A stretch of DNA of 64,000 bases from positions 14,517,145 through 14,581,144 of the forward strand of contig NC_049912.1 in assembly GCF_001411555.2 (NCBI RefSeq), written 5' to 3'. Positions 35,375-48,766 of the stretch are shown in pieces. The stretch is from Juglans regia. Lineage: Eukaryota; Streptophyta; Magnoliopsida; Fagales; Juglandaceae. How positions within the stretch are numbered: position 1 is the first letter of the stretch; each line of letters opens with the position of its first letter. The notes beneath the pieces are model-generated. The model saw only the letters and a program-made list of their open reading frames with translations. It was not told the DNA's origin and did no database searches. Made by a program: the position numbers and the translations under genes.

Positions 35375-38170
35375 TGTAACAGTCCGCTAGAAATTCACTG
35401 GTGGAATTTCTATTGACTTTAGGAACCTCGTGAAAACCCCATGAGTTTTTACGAATCGACCAATCGCATAAGTTTTACTCTGTCAACATAGTCAGTGTTA
35501 TCACTCACTATGGTGCTATGGTGCTAGAAATATGAGTTTTATTTATTTCAGATAATTATAAGTGTCAGAATGCATTATGGTATATGCCATTAGACTCAGT
35601 TGATTATTTAGGATTTTATGACGCAATAAGTTTATTTTCATATTTTCGGACGAAATGTCTGTTTGAAACTATGAAATTAGTTTTAGGAGCACTTCAAGGT
35701 TGAATTTCGGTAAACGATTTTCACTGTAAGTTAATATAAATATTTAGGAATTTTTAGTGCTAAGTTTATGATTCACTTTTTTGGAGTGAATAGTAACCTC
35801 AATAAGCACACCAATTGCAGTGTTTCAAAATCACAGTATGGAATGTCCAAATTAGATTAGAGAAATTTTATTTGGAAACTTGGCAAGATCTTAGCCACAC
35901 TTAGTGAATAATATTAGACACTTGGCACCATGAGGAACGTTTGTTGGATTTGAATGAATCAAGGTGTGAGATCATGCCAACTAAGCAAAACTTTGTGATC
36001 AACCAAATTGTGCCAGGCCAAAGAAGGTTTCAATCCTAGTGAAACCCTAAATGGTGGAAATCCAATTGAAAACCCAAAAGCATGGTTGAAATCAGAACCC
36101 TAAAAGGTTTCCCTAAACCCTAAAGTTGGTCTTCAAACCCTTTCTAATTCGATTTCTAGCATTGTGTTTAATCACTTGATTAAATCACTTCCACATGCTA
36201 CTAATCCTTCAAATTTTTGTTAGAACATCATTATCCAACCTTCTTAACCTTGAAAAATTGATTGGGCCAAGTGATATTGGATTTGGGCTTGATAGCAACC
36301 CAAACCCTCTTTAAACCTCAAAATTTAGGCCCATTAAGGCCCACGAATTTGGTCACCATAGGATTGCTATTTGGATATTTTTTTCACCCCCACTTGGCTG
36401 GCTAGATCTTTATAAAGAAGGGCCTAGAAGGTTTTTGAAGTATAAAGCTAAAGGGCCCACCTCACTCTTTCACTTTAGCACTCCACCTTGAGAAAAGATC
36501 TTGGACTAATTTTTGTTTATTGCAATGAGAAGAAAAGGCCAACACTCAAGCTTTCCCTCAGTCCTATCACTTTCCATAACTTGTGTCCTCTCCAGTCCAT
36601 TTCCCACGAAAAGCAACCCTCCTTTACACATTTCCTTCATAGAACACAAAAGACACTCTCGGACAGTTTTTCTTATCTCTTGTGCATGCTTGCTTCGAAG
36701 CTTTTGTAAGTATTTTATCACAAATTTTACTCCATGAAAGTTGTTCCTTTCGAAGTCTAGTTTACGTGGATACCTTATTTGTTCCATTTTGAAATCATTT
36801 GATCAGTAAAAAGTTGTTTAAACCTCATAAAGGTCATTCTGGGTGATAAACTGGAGAGTGTATTATATTTTGGAGTTTTTGACCAAGCTAATAAATAGAT
36901 CTCGGTCCGAAATGATTATGGAATACTGTTAACATGTGTATATGATTATTGGTTGAGGATTTGTTGCATGATTAAAAGTTTTGGTGAAATATTTTCTTTG
37001 ATCTAACACTTAGAAATTGGAAGAGGAAAAACAGTTTCCGTTTTGAGAAATTTTAAATCTTTTATGGTTTAATCTTATTCCAATGGCTTTGATATTTTTA
37101 TTGGAAGATCATAAGCCTCTTATATACATTTTAGAATGTTATTTGGATGATATTTGAAGTTAGTTTCGAAGATATGAAATTTTATGCAAGGAGATATTCG
37201 GTTAGGCCAAAGTGATGATGTTCTTCGCTAAATTTATGTTTTGGTTGATGTTAACCATGTGATCTTGAGTTTGAAGCTTGGATCTGTTTTAGGACACCTT
37301 TTTAAACCATGTGATGTTTTGGTTTGAAGATCACTTCTTTATAAGTCATGGATCAAGAGGTTGATCAAAACAAGTTAGAAACAAAAATCTGTTTTGAATT
37401 TAGAAGAAAAACCAAAAAAAAGTTCAAGTATGGTTTTAGTGATTTTGATGACTTTTGTTCATGATTCAAAACATGGTTATTCTTAGGAATATGTTATGAG
37501 TATAGTAGAAGAAAAATTTTGGTTTAATCATGAGTTTTGAAATTTGAAAGAATTACAACAAAAATAAAGGAAATAGCCTTTGTAAGTTTTGGCCCTATAG
37601 AGTTTTAATGGTTGTGTTTAGTTTTAAATTTTTCTGAATTAATATTTGAGCTTAAGTCAAAATTTACATAAGATATGTAAATTTTGGTAATTTTTGGAGT
37701 TAGGATGCAAAATCCTTAAGTTAGGGGTAAAATGGTCATTTTTCCATATGTAGAGGGTAAAATGGTAATTTTACTCTAAGTTGATATTTTTCAATATTCC
37801 TAATTGTTAGTGATTAAGTTCTAATTTTTAAAAATCACTACTTTCAGTTTCTCGTGATCGCACTTGAGTTTTGTCTCGAAGAGCAAAGAGCGAGATAAGT
37901 TAACTTTTAACTTACTATCAGTTTAATGTGTATGAGTGATAAGTAAGAGAACTAAAGTGTATGTATGCATGTTATCATATGTGTCATGCCAAGTCATTAC
38001 ATATTTATCTGTTATACAAAATTTATTCTATCACAAATTATTCATTTGTTACACAAGATATTATGTCATGTATTTCTATACATTGTTATACATTGCAAGT
38101 ATATCATGTTAGGTTAAGTATGTCATCTGTTACATGTATTGCATGTCACGTAATATTCATTGTCACATGT

Positions 38171-38275
38171 TATGTCATGTTATGAAATATTTTCTGTTAC
38201 ATGTTATGCCATGTTATAGAATATTATCTGTTATATATATGCCATGTTATGAAATGTTGTCTGTTACATTTATGT
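38171..38275 (+). repeat. 34-bp tandem repeat, about 3 copies
   Basis: Units such as TATGCCATGTTATAGAATAT recur at 38171, 38205 and 38239. They lie in a longer ATGTCA/GTTAC-rich part of the solo LTR (37950-38390). Confidence 0.75.
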
Positions 38276-39000
38276 TTCAAAGTATGTCATGTATGTCGTC
38301 TTACGTTCATGTCACATTACGCTATGTCAGGACTTCTGTCTTTTATGTCACGTTCATGTCACATCACGTTACGAAATGTCATGTGCTAGGATAGGATAAT
38401 ATCCTAGTGGAACTCCTTTGTTCACGCTGGAGTATCTAAATAGGTGTGAAATTCTCAAGATTGACAAAGTACAATCAACAGGTTGCGAATGAGGCCTAAC
38501 TAGCTGGTCACTAGAGCGTGCCAGGCACTAACGCCGATCGAGCCACACTTTATGTTACGTGTGTCTACAACAAGTATGGCACAAACAATTCATGGGGCCA
38601 CAACAACTGTGGAGCATACACTACGTGAGACACAACAATTGTGACACGTAGAATACATGGGGGCCACAGAAACTGTGGAGTACGTATTAACGCACTCACA
38701 GCTGGTATAGACACTTGTGTTGTGATGCTGTAATCGGTAGGGACACACGACTCAAGGGGACCTGTGTAGCACCCGTATGGTCACTTTATTAATTAAGTCT
38801 ATTGAATAAGATTCCAAATTCATGTATTTTACATTCAAGTCAAGTTTCACAAGTTCACGTTCATGTCAGGTTATGAACACGTTCATGTTATATCATGTTC
38901 ACGTTCACATTATGTTCAAGTTTACGTTTATGTCAAGTTTCAAGTTTATGTCACGTTAAGCTAAGTTTTAGTTTCAGTTCAAGTTATGTCAGCTCATGTC

Positions 39001-39134
39001 ATGTTATGTCAAGTCATGTTATGCTTATTATCTCATGCCATGTTATGTCAAGTCACGTTATGCTTATTATCTCATGCCCTGTTATGTCAAGTCACGTTAT
39101 GCTTATTATTTCATCCCATGTTATGTCAAGTTAT
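39001..39134 (+). repeat. 39-bp tandem repeat, about 3.5 copies
   Basis: The unit starting ATGTTATGTCAAGTCACGTT recurs at 39001, 39040, 39079 and 39118, inside the solo LTR. The ORF 38895-39197 is a translation of this array. Confidence 0.85.
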
Positions 39135-39701
39135 GTTTTGTTTACTATTGACTTGAGTTGTGCATTCATGCCTTTATTGTCATGCATGCATTATTAACCT
39201 GTGTGGGAGTTTCCTTTTAACTTGCTGAGATTTGTAATCAAATCTCACTGTGGTAGTCCCAACTACCATTCCCCCCGAATGATAGATTTTGTTTCAGGAT
39301 CTCAAGAAGGATCGAGAATCGACCAACTAGAAACAGTCGACTAAGCAATGGTGTGTCGTAGGTGATAGTACAATAGTTACCTCAAATTACTACTTGTATT
39401 TGTGGAGTTCAATCTCCAGTACTCTTTTGATCACAACCATTTTGGACTAGTGTTGTGATCTCAGTTGTTTAGTATGTCATTATGTATGAAGTATGTTTTT
39501 AGTTTTTGGGATATTTCAATTTGGTGCATAGTATTGCTAAAGAAAAAAATTATTCACTGTAAATATTGCATAACGCTAGATGCATGTTAGGAACATTGCA
39601 TCTTATATGTCATGAATGGAGGCAGGTAACCTTGTGTTGCATGTCTCGACGCTTCAAATGTCAGTCTTATCCCAAGCGGAATTTGGAGGCGTCACAAGGA
39701 T

Positions 39702-39978
39702 AATTCCCCATTTTAACCTTTTGGAGTCGTGAAAAAAATTATTTTCATGCTATGCTTGAAAAATTGTAGTTCATGACATGTGCATATATAGCAAGCTTTC
39801 ATGTGAAAATAATATTTATATGTTATATGCTAAAATGGAAAAATTTCACATGTCATGTAGGCAAGTGGTCATGTACTCAAAGTATCATATAACATGATGT
39901 TTCATGCTCAAAATTACAATTATAACATGAATATGACATTATCAACAAATCATAAATAACTTATCAAGGTGTAAGTTA
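39702..39978 (-). mobile_element. Gypsy LTR copy 1, segment 2 of 3
   Basis: It continues the LTR after the solo-LTR insertion (AATTCCCCATTTTAACC, matching 55180 onward) and runs to TTATCAAGGTGTAAGTTA, where LINE-2 is inserted. The uninterrupted sister sequence is at about 55437-55455. Confidence 0.85.
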
Positions 39979-40159
39979 AAGGTTGTTGCATGTAAGAGGC
40001 ATTTGCATATGAGCTGCCCTATTTTGGAGAGAGAGGCAGAGAGGGGCGATTCTTAGGCAATTTTTTAATGATATTTTTTTTCGTGTTGGAAGGTATGTTT
40101 TTGGTGGGATTTCCATATTACGTTTATTGGTCTGTCTGTTCTATCGCTAGGGTTGGACG

Positions 40160-41601
40160 TTGACCGCACCTTTTGCCCCTCTTATGGCATCTCTGTCGGC
40201 AAGGAACGGTGGTTCCAATCCTATAACAAAATCTTATGCACAGGTGGGGAATAAAGTGGAGAATTCCTCCTTTAAAATTCCCATGTGCTTCCCAGTTGAT
40301 ATCAATGGTGAGATGGGTTTTATTTTTTTGAAAAATGAAATGGTGAAAGCTGTAGAGGAATTTCGTTATGCTTTAGTGATGAACTTCATGAGATTTCGCC
40401 CATCTATTGATAAAATTAGATTGAATGTCATGAAAACTTGCGGATTGCAAGAAATCTCAACCATTAGATTTATGGATGATTACTATGTGTTGATTCATAT
40501 GAAAAATGAGAGAGATTTTGTGCATGGGTGGGCACGTGAAGGAAGAATAATGGAGGGTAATGCTTGCCGGCTATTCAAATGGACTAAAGATTTTGATGTG
40601 AAAAAATAATCACCATTGGCACCACAATGGATATTTTTACCCGGGTTGCCTATGCACCTGTATAGGATTGCTTTCTTGCATATTATTTCGACCCGGTTTG
40701 GTCGTTATCTTGGAATAGGCAATGCTACATTGAATCGTACTCATGCATCAGGGGCAAGAATTTGTGTTGAAGTGGATCTGACCATGGAACTGGTGAAGGG
40801 TTTTCCGATTGTGTTGTCGAATACAAACTGCATATGGCTGGAGGCCAAATATGAAAAGATAGGTTTTTATTATTCAAAATGTTTCCGTCAAGGCCATACG
40901 TCTGTTGTTTGTAAGGTTGGGGAGAAGAAGAAGGATGAAGGAAATCTCAAAGGAAAAAAGATTTGTCAACCAAAAAATATTAAGGAGTTAGTGGAGAAAA
41001 ATTCTGTTATGGATGTAAGGATGATGAATGCTGATCAGGCAACGAGTTCTAGTAATTCGCAGGGGAAGGTCGATGGTATTAATGTGGTGGAAAAGGAGAT
41101 GCCTGTGCTTCAGCAGATAAAAATGACTAATGAAGTTCAGCATTGTTCTATAGCCACGAAAAATCATGTTGATATGGTAAATACGAGAACAGAGAAGGAA
41201 AAAGAGTCAAAATGGTAACATGCAAAACACATGTGGATGGTGGAGAAAATTAGAATGAGAATGAGCACAATGGTGATGAATGTGACGTTGTATGGTGTGA
41301 TGATGAAATTCAGGCACTTCCGCAGGATGCTATGGATCCGCCACAGATGGTCAATAATGAGGTAGCCAACGTCATTGAAGATACGGGTAGAGGCCTTCAT
41401 CAAGGGGAATCAGCACTAGGATATTCATCAGATAGAGAAGAGGGAGAAATACTAGTGTTGATGGGGAAGGAAAAATTGTATGAGTCGGATGTGGAGCAGC
41501 TTTCGATAGCTAGAAAATAAAAAATTCTAGAAACGCATGAGGAAAAGTCAGTGAGGAAGTCCCAACGGGTGCATGCCCTATCCCAAAAATTGAATTTATG
41601 A
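40160..41601 (+). pseudogene. LINE-2 ORF1, several stops and frameshifts
   Basis: Aligned by sense with LINE-1 ORF1, the start codon position reads TTG (40160); the next ATG is 40184. The DUF4283-like domain is clear (EMVKAVEEFRYALVMNFMRF, IRLNVMKTCGLQEISTIRFM). There is an in-frame TAA at 40607, then WIFLPGLPMHLYRIAFLHII and a zinc knuckle whose first Cys is Tyr (FYYSKCFRQGHTSVVC). A frameshift lies after 41218, another stop at 41518, and the end is QKLNL with TGA at 41599-41601, overlapping ATG 41598-41600. Confidence 0.85.
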
Positions 41602-44600
41602 GTGATACAATTTTTTTTTTGGAACATTAGAGGGCTGGCCGATTCGAGAGGAAGGTTGAAGAAAATTCTTAATAAAGTTAGTGCAAATCTGTTTGCTATT
41701 TCGGAACCGTTTGTTGATGAAAATCGTATGTATGTTCTTGGAAATTTTTTAACCTACAACTATTATGTGTCGAATGAATTACAAGATAGAAAGTTGTGGT
41801 TATTTTGGAATGATCCTAACACTTTTGAAGTTATGGCTTGTTCGAAGCAATCCATTTCTAGATGGGCTGTGTTTTCTGGGCAGAGAGTACTAGTGACTTA
41901 TGTATATGCCAAATGTGCATATGTGGAGAGAAGAGCTTTATGACATGAGTTAAGGGAGAGGGCTATGGTAGATCAGCCATGGCTAGTGCTGGAAGATTTT
42001 AATGTCATTTGCACAGATTCAGAGAGAATTTGTGGCCATCCACGACCACTTGTTTCAATGGCGGAGTCTAATGAGTGCATTGATCGATGTGGTCTTCTTG
42101 ATTTATTTTGTTTTGGACAATACATGTCATGGTGCAATGGGCACGTAGGAGTGTCTAGAAGTTGGGCTAAGCTGGATAGAGTGCTTATTAACAATTCTTT
42201 TTTAGCTTGGTTTCAATCAGCACAGTTTAAATATTTGAGTCGAAAATCCTTAGATCACTGCCCAATGGTGGTTTATTCGAATAATTTGTTCTCATTTTAT
42301 GGACCTTCCCCTTTACGATTTCTTAATATGTGGTGTTTGCATCATGATTTTTTTTGCTTGTTTAAAGGAAGCCTGGATCAAACAGGACGAGGCATCAGGT
42401 GTTTTGAAATTGGCTATCAGACTTAAAAGAACAAAGTTAGCTCTTTGTGCATGGAACAAAAATACTTTTGGAAGAGTGGATGGCAATATCAGAGCTCTTA
42501 AAGAGAGGATGGAAGTCTTGGAAAATCAACTTCAGTTTGCCTATTCAGAGGAGACTGAGGCTGAGTTTTTAGCTATGAAAATTGAGATGGAAGAATGGGA
42601 GAAGAGGGAAGCCATTCGTCTAGGGCAAATTGCAAAAACAAAGTAGCAGACAGATGGTGATCAAAATTCTAGCTTTTTTCATGCGAGCATCAACCAGCAC
42701 CTAGAAAGGGCTTTATTAATAAAATGGTTCTGTCCGATGGAAGGGTATTGGAGAATGCAGAAGTTGTACATACTGAAGCAGCAGAATATTTCCAAAATTT
42801 TTTAAATGAAGTGTTGGTGATTGAAGGTTGTGAGTTGGATATGCTAATTGATAAATAGATTACGGATGAAGAAAATAGTTTGTTATGTGCGGAACCTTTG
42901 GAACTTGAAGTAAAACAAGCCATTTTTTCCATTCTGGAAAATAGTAGTCCAGGACCATATGGTTTTGGGTCAGAATTTTACATGTCATGCTGGGATATAA
43001 TTAAGGAGGATGTCATTGACGCGGCGAGAGAATTTTTCAGCGGTGTTCCTCTATCCAGGTTTTATTCTTCATCCTTTATTGTGTTGATTCCGAAAATGCC
43101 GGAGCCTTCGAGTTTTGAAAAATTTCGCCATATAAGCCTATGTTTAGTGGCTTATAAGATATTTTAAAAAATCATTGTTGCTAGACTGATAGGTGTTATT
43201 GATAAGTTGGTCTCTCATGAGCAATGTGCGTTTATTCCAGGGCGAAGCAATTTTGAAAACATTACGCTTGTGCAAGAAATTGTACATTCTTTGCATAAAA
43301 ACATTAGTGGGGGAAATGTGATGGTGAAAATTGACATGGCAAAGGCGTATGATAGGGTGAATTGAGATTTTCTTTTGAAGGTGTTTCGAGCATTTGGCTT
43401 TTCTAGGATGTTTTGCAGGGTACTTAAAAATTGTGTGAAGTCCCCTTGGTTTTCTATTATGATGAATGGAACTTCTAAGGGTTTCTTTCAATCATCACGA
43501 GGTTTACGTCAAGGGGATCCACTTTCTCCATACTTATTCATTATAATGGAGGACGTTTTGACGAAGCTGCTCCGGAAAAATTATGAGGAAGGAAGGATTG
43601 GTAAATATCATCATTCGATAGGGGCCCCCTTGGTTTCCCATTTATTATATGTTGATGACATTCTTATTTTTGGGAATGGGGGGAAGCGGTCCATTAAAAA
43701 TCTGGTGCATACACTTGAGTTATATGAAAAGTGGTCGGACCAAAAAATAAGCAAAGAAAATCAGCTTTATTTTTTTCTTAGCTTATTTCATTATCTTGGA
43801 AGCGCGGTTTGTTGAGAATTATAAGGTTTAAGGAAAATTCCCTATGAAGTATTTGGGTGCACTTTTGGTTTCAGGAAGGTTAACAGCTCGGATTATTGAA
43901 CCTCTTGTTGAAAAGGTGAGGAAGAAAATCGCTAGTTGGAAATGCAAGCTGCTCTCGCCAGGAGGAAGATTGATACCAGTGAAACATGTGTTATCAAGCA
44001 TGGCCATACTTGTGATGTCTATAATAAATGTTCCTTCGACTATGTTTTCCTGTATAAACTCCATCCTAGCAAATTTCTTATAGGGGGAGGTTGATGGTAA
44101 AAGAAAATTCCATTGGCGATCGTGGAGTAAAGTTTGTAAGCCAACTAATGAAGGGGGTTTGGGGGTAAGAGACCTCAAAGAGGTGCAGAAATTGCTTCAC
44201 ATGAAATTTGTTTATCGACTGGTATCTAAAGACAACTTGTGGACTGGTTTTTTCAGGGCCAAATATTTTAGAAATAATCACATATTATTGCAAAAAGGGA
44301 GACCAACTGATTCTCGTTTACGGAAATCAATAATGACTATTTTACTGTAAGTGATGGACAATATGTAAAAATAGTGGTGAGAGGTGGTAATGCCTCGTTT
44401 TGGTTTGATAGATGGTTGGCGTCGGGGGTGTTGTCTATGCGAGTTGATGATATTGTAAATCCTAAACTATGTATTAGTGATTGGTGGGTTAACAACTCCA
44501 GGGATGTGGATCTTTTAAGGGAATTAGTGGGTGTGGATAATCCTATGGAAATTCTTCAAAATGTGCTGACTGGTGAAAGAGGGACATATATTTTTATTTG

Positions 44601-45726
44601 GAAGCCTTCCGATGATGGTAATTTCTCAACAGCTGCTGCTTGGGAGGTGATTCGAAAGAAGGGTTAGTTTTTTCCGGATCGTGATTGGTTTTTGCATAGC
44701 ATGTTGCCTAAACGAATATCTATATGTATGTGGAAAGGTTGGTTTAAATGCTTGGCTGTGGATGAGAGAGTACAAAGTAAAGGGGTGTCACTTGCGTTAG
44801 CTTGTGATTGTTGTGCACAGAGAAGCATAGAAAATATTGATCACATTCTTTCCTCGGGAGATGGGGCGTCTAAGGTTTGGAATTATGCTAGAATGTTAGG
44901 GGTTCCTTGTTTGCACCATTGGCCGTGGAAAACCAAAGTCTCTACCTGGTTTTATTATGCAAAGAAGTCATCTATTACAAGTATATTAATTGGCTTAATT
45001 CCCTGTTTGATTACGTGGTGCCTTTGGAAGAGAAGATGTAAAGTGAGAATGGAAGGTAAGCAGGAAAGTGCTAATCAAGTTTGGCAAGCTGTGTGGGTGT
45101 GGATTAATTTATTGGGCAATAAGATTGTTTCAGTCCCAAAATTATATGTGCATGATAGAAAAATTTTGGAGGAATTCCAGTTGAAGTATCCAAGCACTTG
45201 TAAAAGACCAGAAAAAATCGTTACATTGTCTAGGACTCCAGTAGGCTGGATGAAGATTAATTGTGATGGAATTTTTCATGGTAATCTCGGAAATTCGGGA
45301 GGTGGTGGTATCATTCAAGATAGTAACGGCATGGTTCAAGGTGCTTTCTCAACTCAATATGGTTATGGTACAAACAATGGGGCAGAGTTAAACGCTATTT
45401 TGGAGGGTATTCATTGGTGTAAATTGCTTCAAGTTGTTAATGTTATCATTGAGAGTGACTCACAAATAGTTGTCGGTTGGATTCGAAAGGGAAGGTGCAC
45501 TCTATGGTATCTTTGAGATATTTGGGAAGAGCTATGCAAGGAGTTGGAGGGAATGAATTTCATGGTGGCACATCAATACCATGAAGCAAACTGTGCAACA
45601 AATTTTTTAGCAAGAGAAGGGGAAATGGGAAGAAATGCAATTTATGCTAGTCATCAAAGCTTTTCACAAATTTTAAAAGGCATTGTTCGGATTGACTTGT
45701 TGGAGCTTCCTTCTATTTGCAGATAA
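41598..45726 (+). pseudogene. LINE-2 ORF2: endonuclease, reverse transcriptase, RNase H
   Basis: The ATG at 41598 enters a T10 run that is one T short for the endonuclease frame (FFFWNIRGLADSRGRLKKIL). Endonuclease motifs: ISEPFVDE, VYAKCAY, EDFNVIC (Gly lost) and LDHCPMVV. Linker near 42420-42645. The reverse transcriptase spans about 42880-43815 (NSSPGPYGFGSEFY, FRHISLCLVAYKIF, IDMAKAYDRVN then a stop, RGLRQGDPLSPYLF, YVDD as catalytic box). The RT-associated zinc region (CDCCAQRSIENIDHIL) is followed by RNase H 45240-45690 (INCDGIFHG, NNGAELNAIL, IESDSQIVVG). The last catalytic Asp position reads Asn (CATNFLAREG). About eight stops or frameshifts. Confidence 0.88.
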
Positions 45727-45982
45727 TTTGTTTTATGTTTGTTTGGATATGTTTATAGGCTTGTTTAGATTTATTTGGTTATTATATTGCTTCTTTATTG
45801 ATTTTGTTGGTTTTGATGCTTGGGATGGTTTTTATGCTTATATGTGAATCCTATATATCCTGCTTGTTACCACAGTATCCTCCGCCATAAGCGAATGCTT
45901 TATCAACAAACTTGGGGTAGGGGCTACTAGGACATATGGCCCTGACTCTTCTCTCATAAAAAAAAAAAAAAGGTATAAGTTA

Positions 45983-48571
45983 GAGGCCAATTTGCAAACT
46001 TCCCGTGTGCATTAATCGTAGCGGCTTTAATCAAAGTTATGCTGAGTTAGGGTCTTAACTACTCAAGGAAGATGCTCATAATCAAAGTGTTTCAAAAATG
46101 ATTATTTACAAAAATATCTCTAAACTTTTAAAAATTGCCACTAAGGCCCTAATTTTTCACTATTTGTAAACGAACTCCAAATTCCACCAAAATTCACAAA
46201 CCTCATATACTCTATGCTCTAAAATCATATAAGCCCTTCGAATTTTAAAAATCAAAGTAGAACTAGTCCAAATACACTCAACTCGTGGCATGCACTTTAG
46301 TTGATTCCTAAGTGTACTTTCTACTATTGACCCTTATGAATGCATGCATATTCAATTTCTTTAAATGTAAATAATTACTATAATCCTTAATTACATGTTA
46401 AAAGCTTAATCTTAGGTGAACAAGTTCATCCCAACACATAATCATGGCTAAAAACATTAATCTTCATTAATCATCAATTAATCAAGCATGATGCTTCTAG
46501 CCTAAATCACAAAGGCATGCTTCAAAATTCACCCAAATCATGTATTTTCATTCTTATCTCAATCACAAGGTTTTTCTAAATGCATTTTATTCCATCCAAG
46601 GTGATAAAATCAAGACTTCATGCATTAATCACAACCTTAATCAAAACCCATGCATGCTTTGATGATCAATTCAAAATAGAATTAAAACCTATCATGGCAT
46701 ACTTCTAATCTCAAAATCAAACCTTCAATGATCATTCTAAGAAATTAGTAAATCATATCAAAATAAACTAAAACATGCTATAGCTAAAATTCCCATTAAA
46801 ACAATTTAAACACTTAATCCAACCTTAATGGACTTGGTTTTGATTTAAGCATGGTAACCTTTTCTAAACTCAACCAAAAATCACTTCAACACTTAAAAGC
46901 AAAAGATAACATGCAAAATAAGATCTAGGGCAAGAAAACTTACAATTTTCGTGGCCCTCTAAAGCTCCCAACTCAAGAACTCCCAAGAACACTCCAGAAC
47001 ACACCTTTCATATTCACTCTAGATTTTCTAAAGGAAGAAGGCTCTCAATGCTCAAGAGGAGGCTTGGAGAAGTGGTGTGAAGGAAATTTGGGGGTGAGGG
47101 AGGTATTTATAGGAGGCTATGGGGGAAGGGATGTTGGCCTTGGTCCATGGTGATTGGGTGAAGTGGGCGGTGGAGAAGGAGGTTTGAATTCCATCTTGGT
47201 TCCATCACCTTGTGCAGGTGAGTAGTGACCCAAATCAAATGATTTTATTCACTTTCAGGTGCTGCCATGCAAGGAGAGGGTTCAACTTCTACCATGGTGC
47301 ATCATTAGAAGGAAAAAAAAATGAAAATAGTTTATGACATCAAGCATAGTAGCCATCAAGTTCAAGGCTGAAATTCTGGACAGTTTTGATCATTTCTTGA
47401 CTCACCCTCTCATCCTCTCTTCATGGTGGATTTATGCAGGTCATGAGTCACTCTTGGAAGGCTTTTCCAGGTAGTGGAAGGTGGGGGATTGGCTGCCAAG
47501 TGATGATGAAGTGGCAGCTTAAAGGGAAGAGGTGAATGGAAGGGTGTTGTCGAGTGGTGGTGGTGGTTTGATGCCATCGGTTTTTTGTTATTTTTCGTGA
47601 GAAAAGATTTTGGTCAATTTCCCATAATGAATCTAAGGGTCTCTTGGGGATTGGATGGTGATGGAGGTGGCGTGAGGGTGTGGGTCATTTGAGACCAGAA
47701 AATAAAATCAAATTGCAAGGCATTCAGTTTCCATCCAACTAGTGTTTAGGTATAGTTGGTTTTTTTTGGGTTTTTGGTTTGGTTCTTGAAACCAATTTCG
47801 TCCACCACTATGTCTGCATTGAAAGGGTATTTTGAGGTGATAAAAGACAATAATGACCTTGAGAAAAAGGTACAAAAAGCTTGGGCTAGGGGTTGTTCAG
47901 TCCAATGCACACAAGAGTACACATGTGTGCTAATTAATGTGGGTTTAGGGTTTTGACATGTCATTACCCTTAATGACATGTGTGGAGATTTATCTAGGAT
48001 TCTAATATGATATAAGAGTGATGCAACTAAATAATAAAACAAGTAAATTTCATAGCAAAATGGCTAAAATGATTAAGAAGCAAATTAAGCTCAAAACATG
48101 GTTTAAAGATCACTAATAATGGGTAAGTTGATTAATGTCATTAACTCAAGCTAGAAGCTTAATTATGGACAATTGAGAGTCCTAAGGGGTGTGGGGTACT
48201 ACTTGGGCTTGAGGGAAACCAATGGTATGGTGTATGTGGGTTTCAAATAGAAGTGTGAAAATGCAAGACAAGGTTTTGGGCCTTGTTGGGCTTAAAAAGG
48301 GCCATGAGTGGGAGTTCCATGGTTTATGGGCTTTGGGTGTGGGTTGATGGGAAGCCTTGGTTCCAAATTTTAAGAGGTCATGAGAGGCCTTAAGATCCAC
48401 AAAGATGGAAATTGAAAGGCTTGCGTTATTATAAATGAGTCATGGGTCAAAGCTAACACCAAGTTAGGCCCAAAAGGCCTTATGCCTTCCTCACACTTGG
48501 ACCAAATCTTTCTAAGACTATCCCACAAAGACTTAAACTCTAATAAGGTTTGGTTCAAGGCTTCTAACACC
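45983..48571 (-). mobile_element. Gypsy LTR copy 1, segment 3 of 3 (end missing)
   Basis: It resumes at GAGGCCAATTTGCAAAC after LINE-2 and parallels the sister LTR 55456-57500, including a TATA-like block (CCTATAAATACC on the minus strand near 47105), the 'accaatttcgtcca' block (47790; compare 56905) and the 'ccttatgccttcct' block (48480; compare 57425). The terminal ~170 bp, including GGTGTTACA, are absent; a MITE follows at 48572. The ORFs 47746-48042 and 48370-48801 have no recognised product. Confidence 0.8.
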
Positions 48572-48766
48572 TCATTTGTTTTCACAAATGAAATGAGATA
48601 AGATGAGTTGATATTAAAGTTAAAAATTGAATAAAATATTATTAGAATATATATTTTTAATATTATTTTTGTTTTGGGATTTAAAAAAGTTGAATTGTTG
48701 ATTTTATTTTGTGAAAATTTGAGAAAGTTGTAATGATTAGATGAGATGCGTTGTGAAAACAAATGA
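48572..48766. mobile_element. MITE, about 195 bp
   Basis: The left end TCATTTGTTTTCACAA and the right end TTGTGAAAACAAATGA are perfect inverted repeats, followed inwards by GAGAT/ATCTC-type motifs and an AT-rich core with no coding. Target duplications are not evident, so the superfamily is left open. Confidence 0.75.

Larger units (their letters stand above)
35375..39696 (+). mobile_element. Solo gypsy LTR, 4.3 kb, target duplication AGGAT
   Basis: It begins TGTAACAGTCCGCTAG and ends GGAGGCGTCACA. It is flanked by AGGAT at 35370-35374 and 39697-39701. No internal region exists between LTR copies, so this is a solo LTR left by LTR-LTR recombination. A TATA-like CTTTATAAAGAAGG near 36408-36421 and the following ORFs (36488-36787) mark a probable transcription start; the ORFs have no known product. 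Its first ~550 bp match the LTR starting at 63453, and its last ~1.3 kb match 21300-22969. Confidence 0.92.
39979..45969 (+). mobile_element. Complete L1-type LINE (LINE-2 copy)
   Basis: About 6.0 kb on the plus strand with a poly-A tail (about 45958-45970). Target duplication: AAGGTGTAAGTTA at 39966-39978 and AAGGTATAAGTTA at 45970-45982, with one mismatch. The sister LTR shows the single uncut sequence AAGGTATAAGTTAGAGGCC. Order: 5' UTR (~180 bp), ORF1, ORF2, ~230-bp 3' UTR. It is related to LINE-1 but older: more stops, and the ORF1 start ATG has become TTG. Confidence 0.92.

Noticed and set aside
38895..39197. 100-codon ORF rich in SSHVM repeats
   Set aside because: It is the translation of a 39-bp tandem array in a solo LTR.
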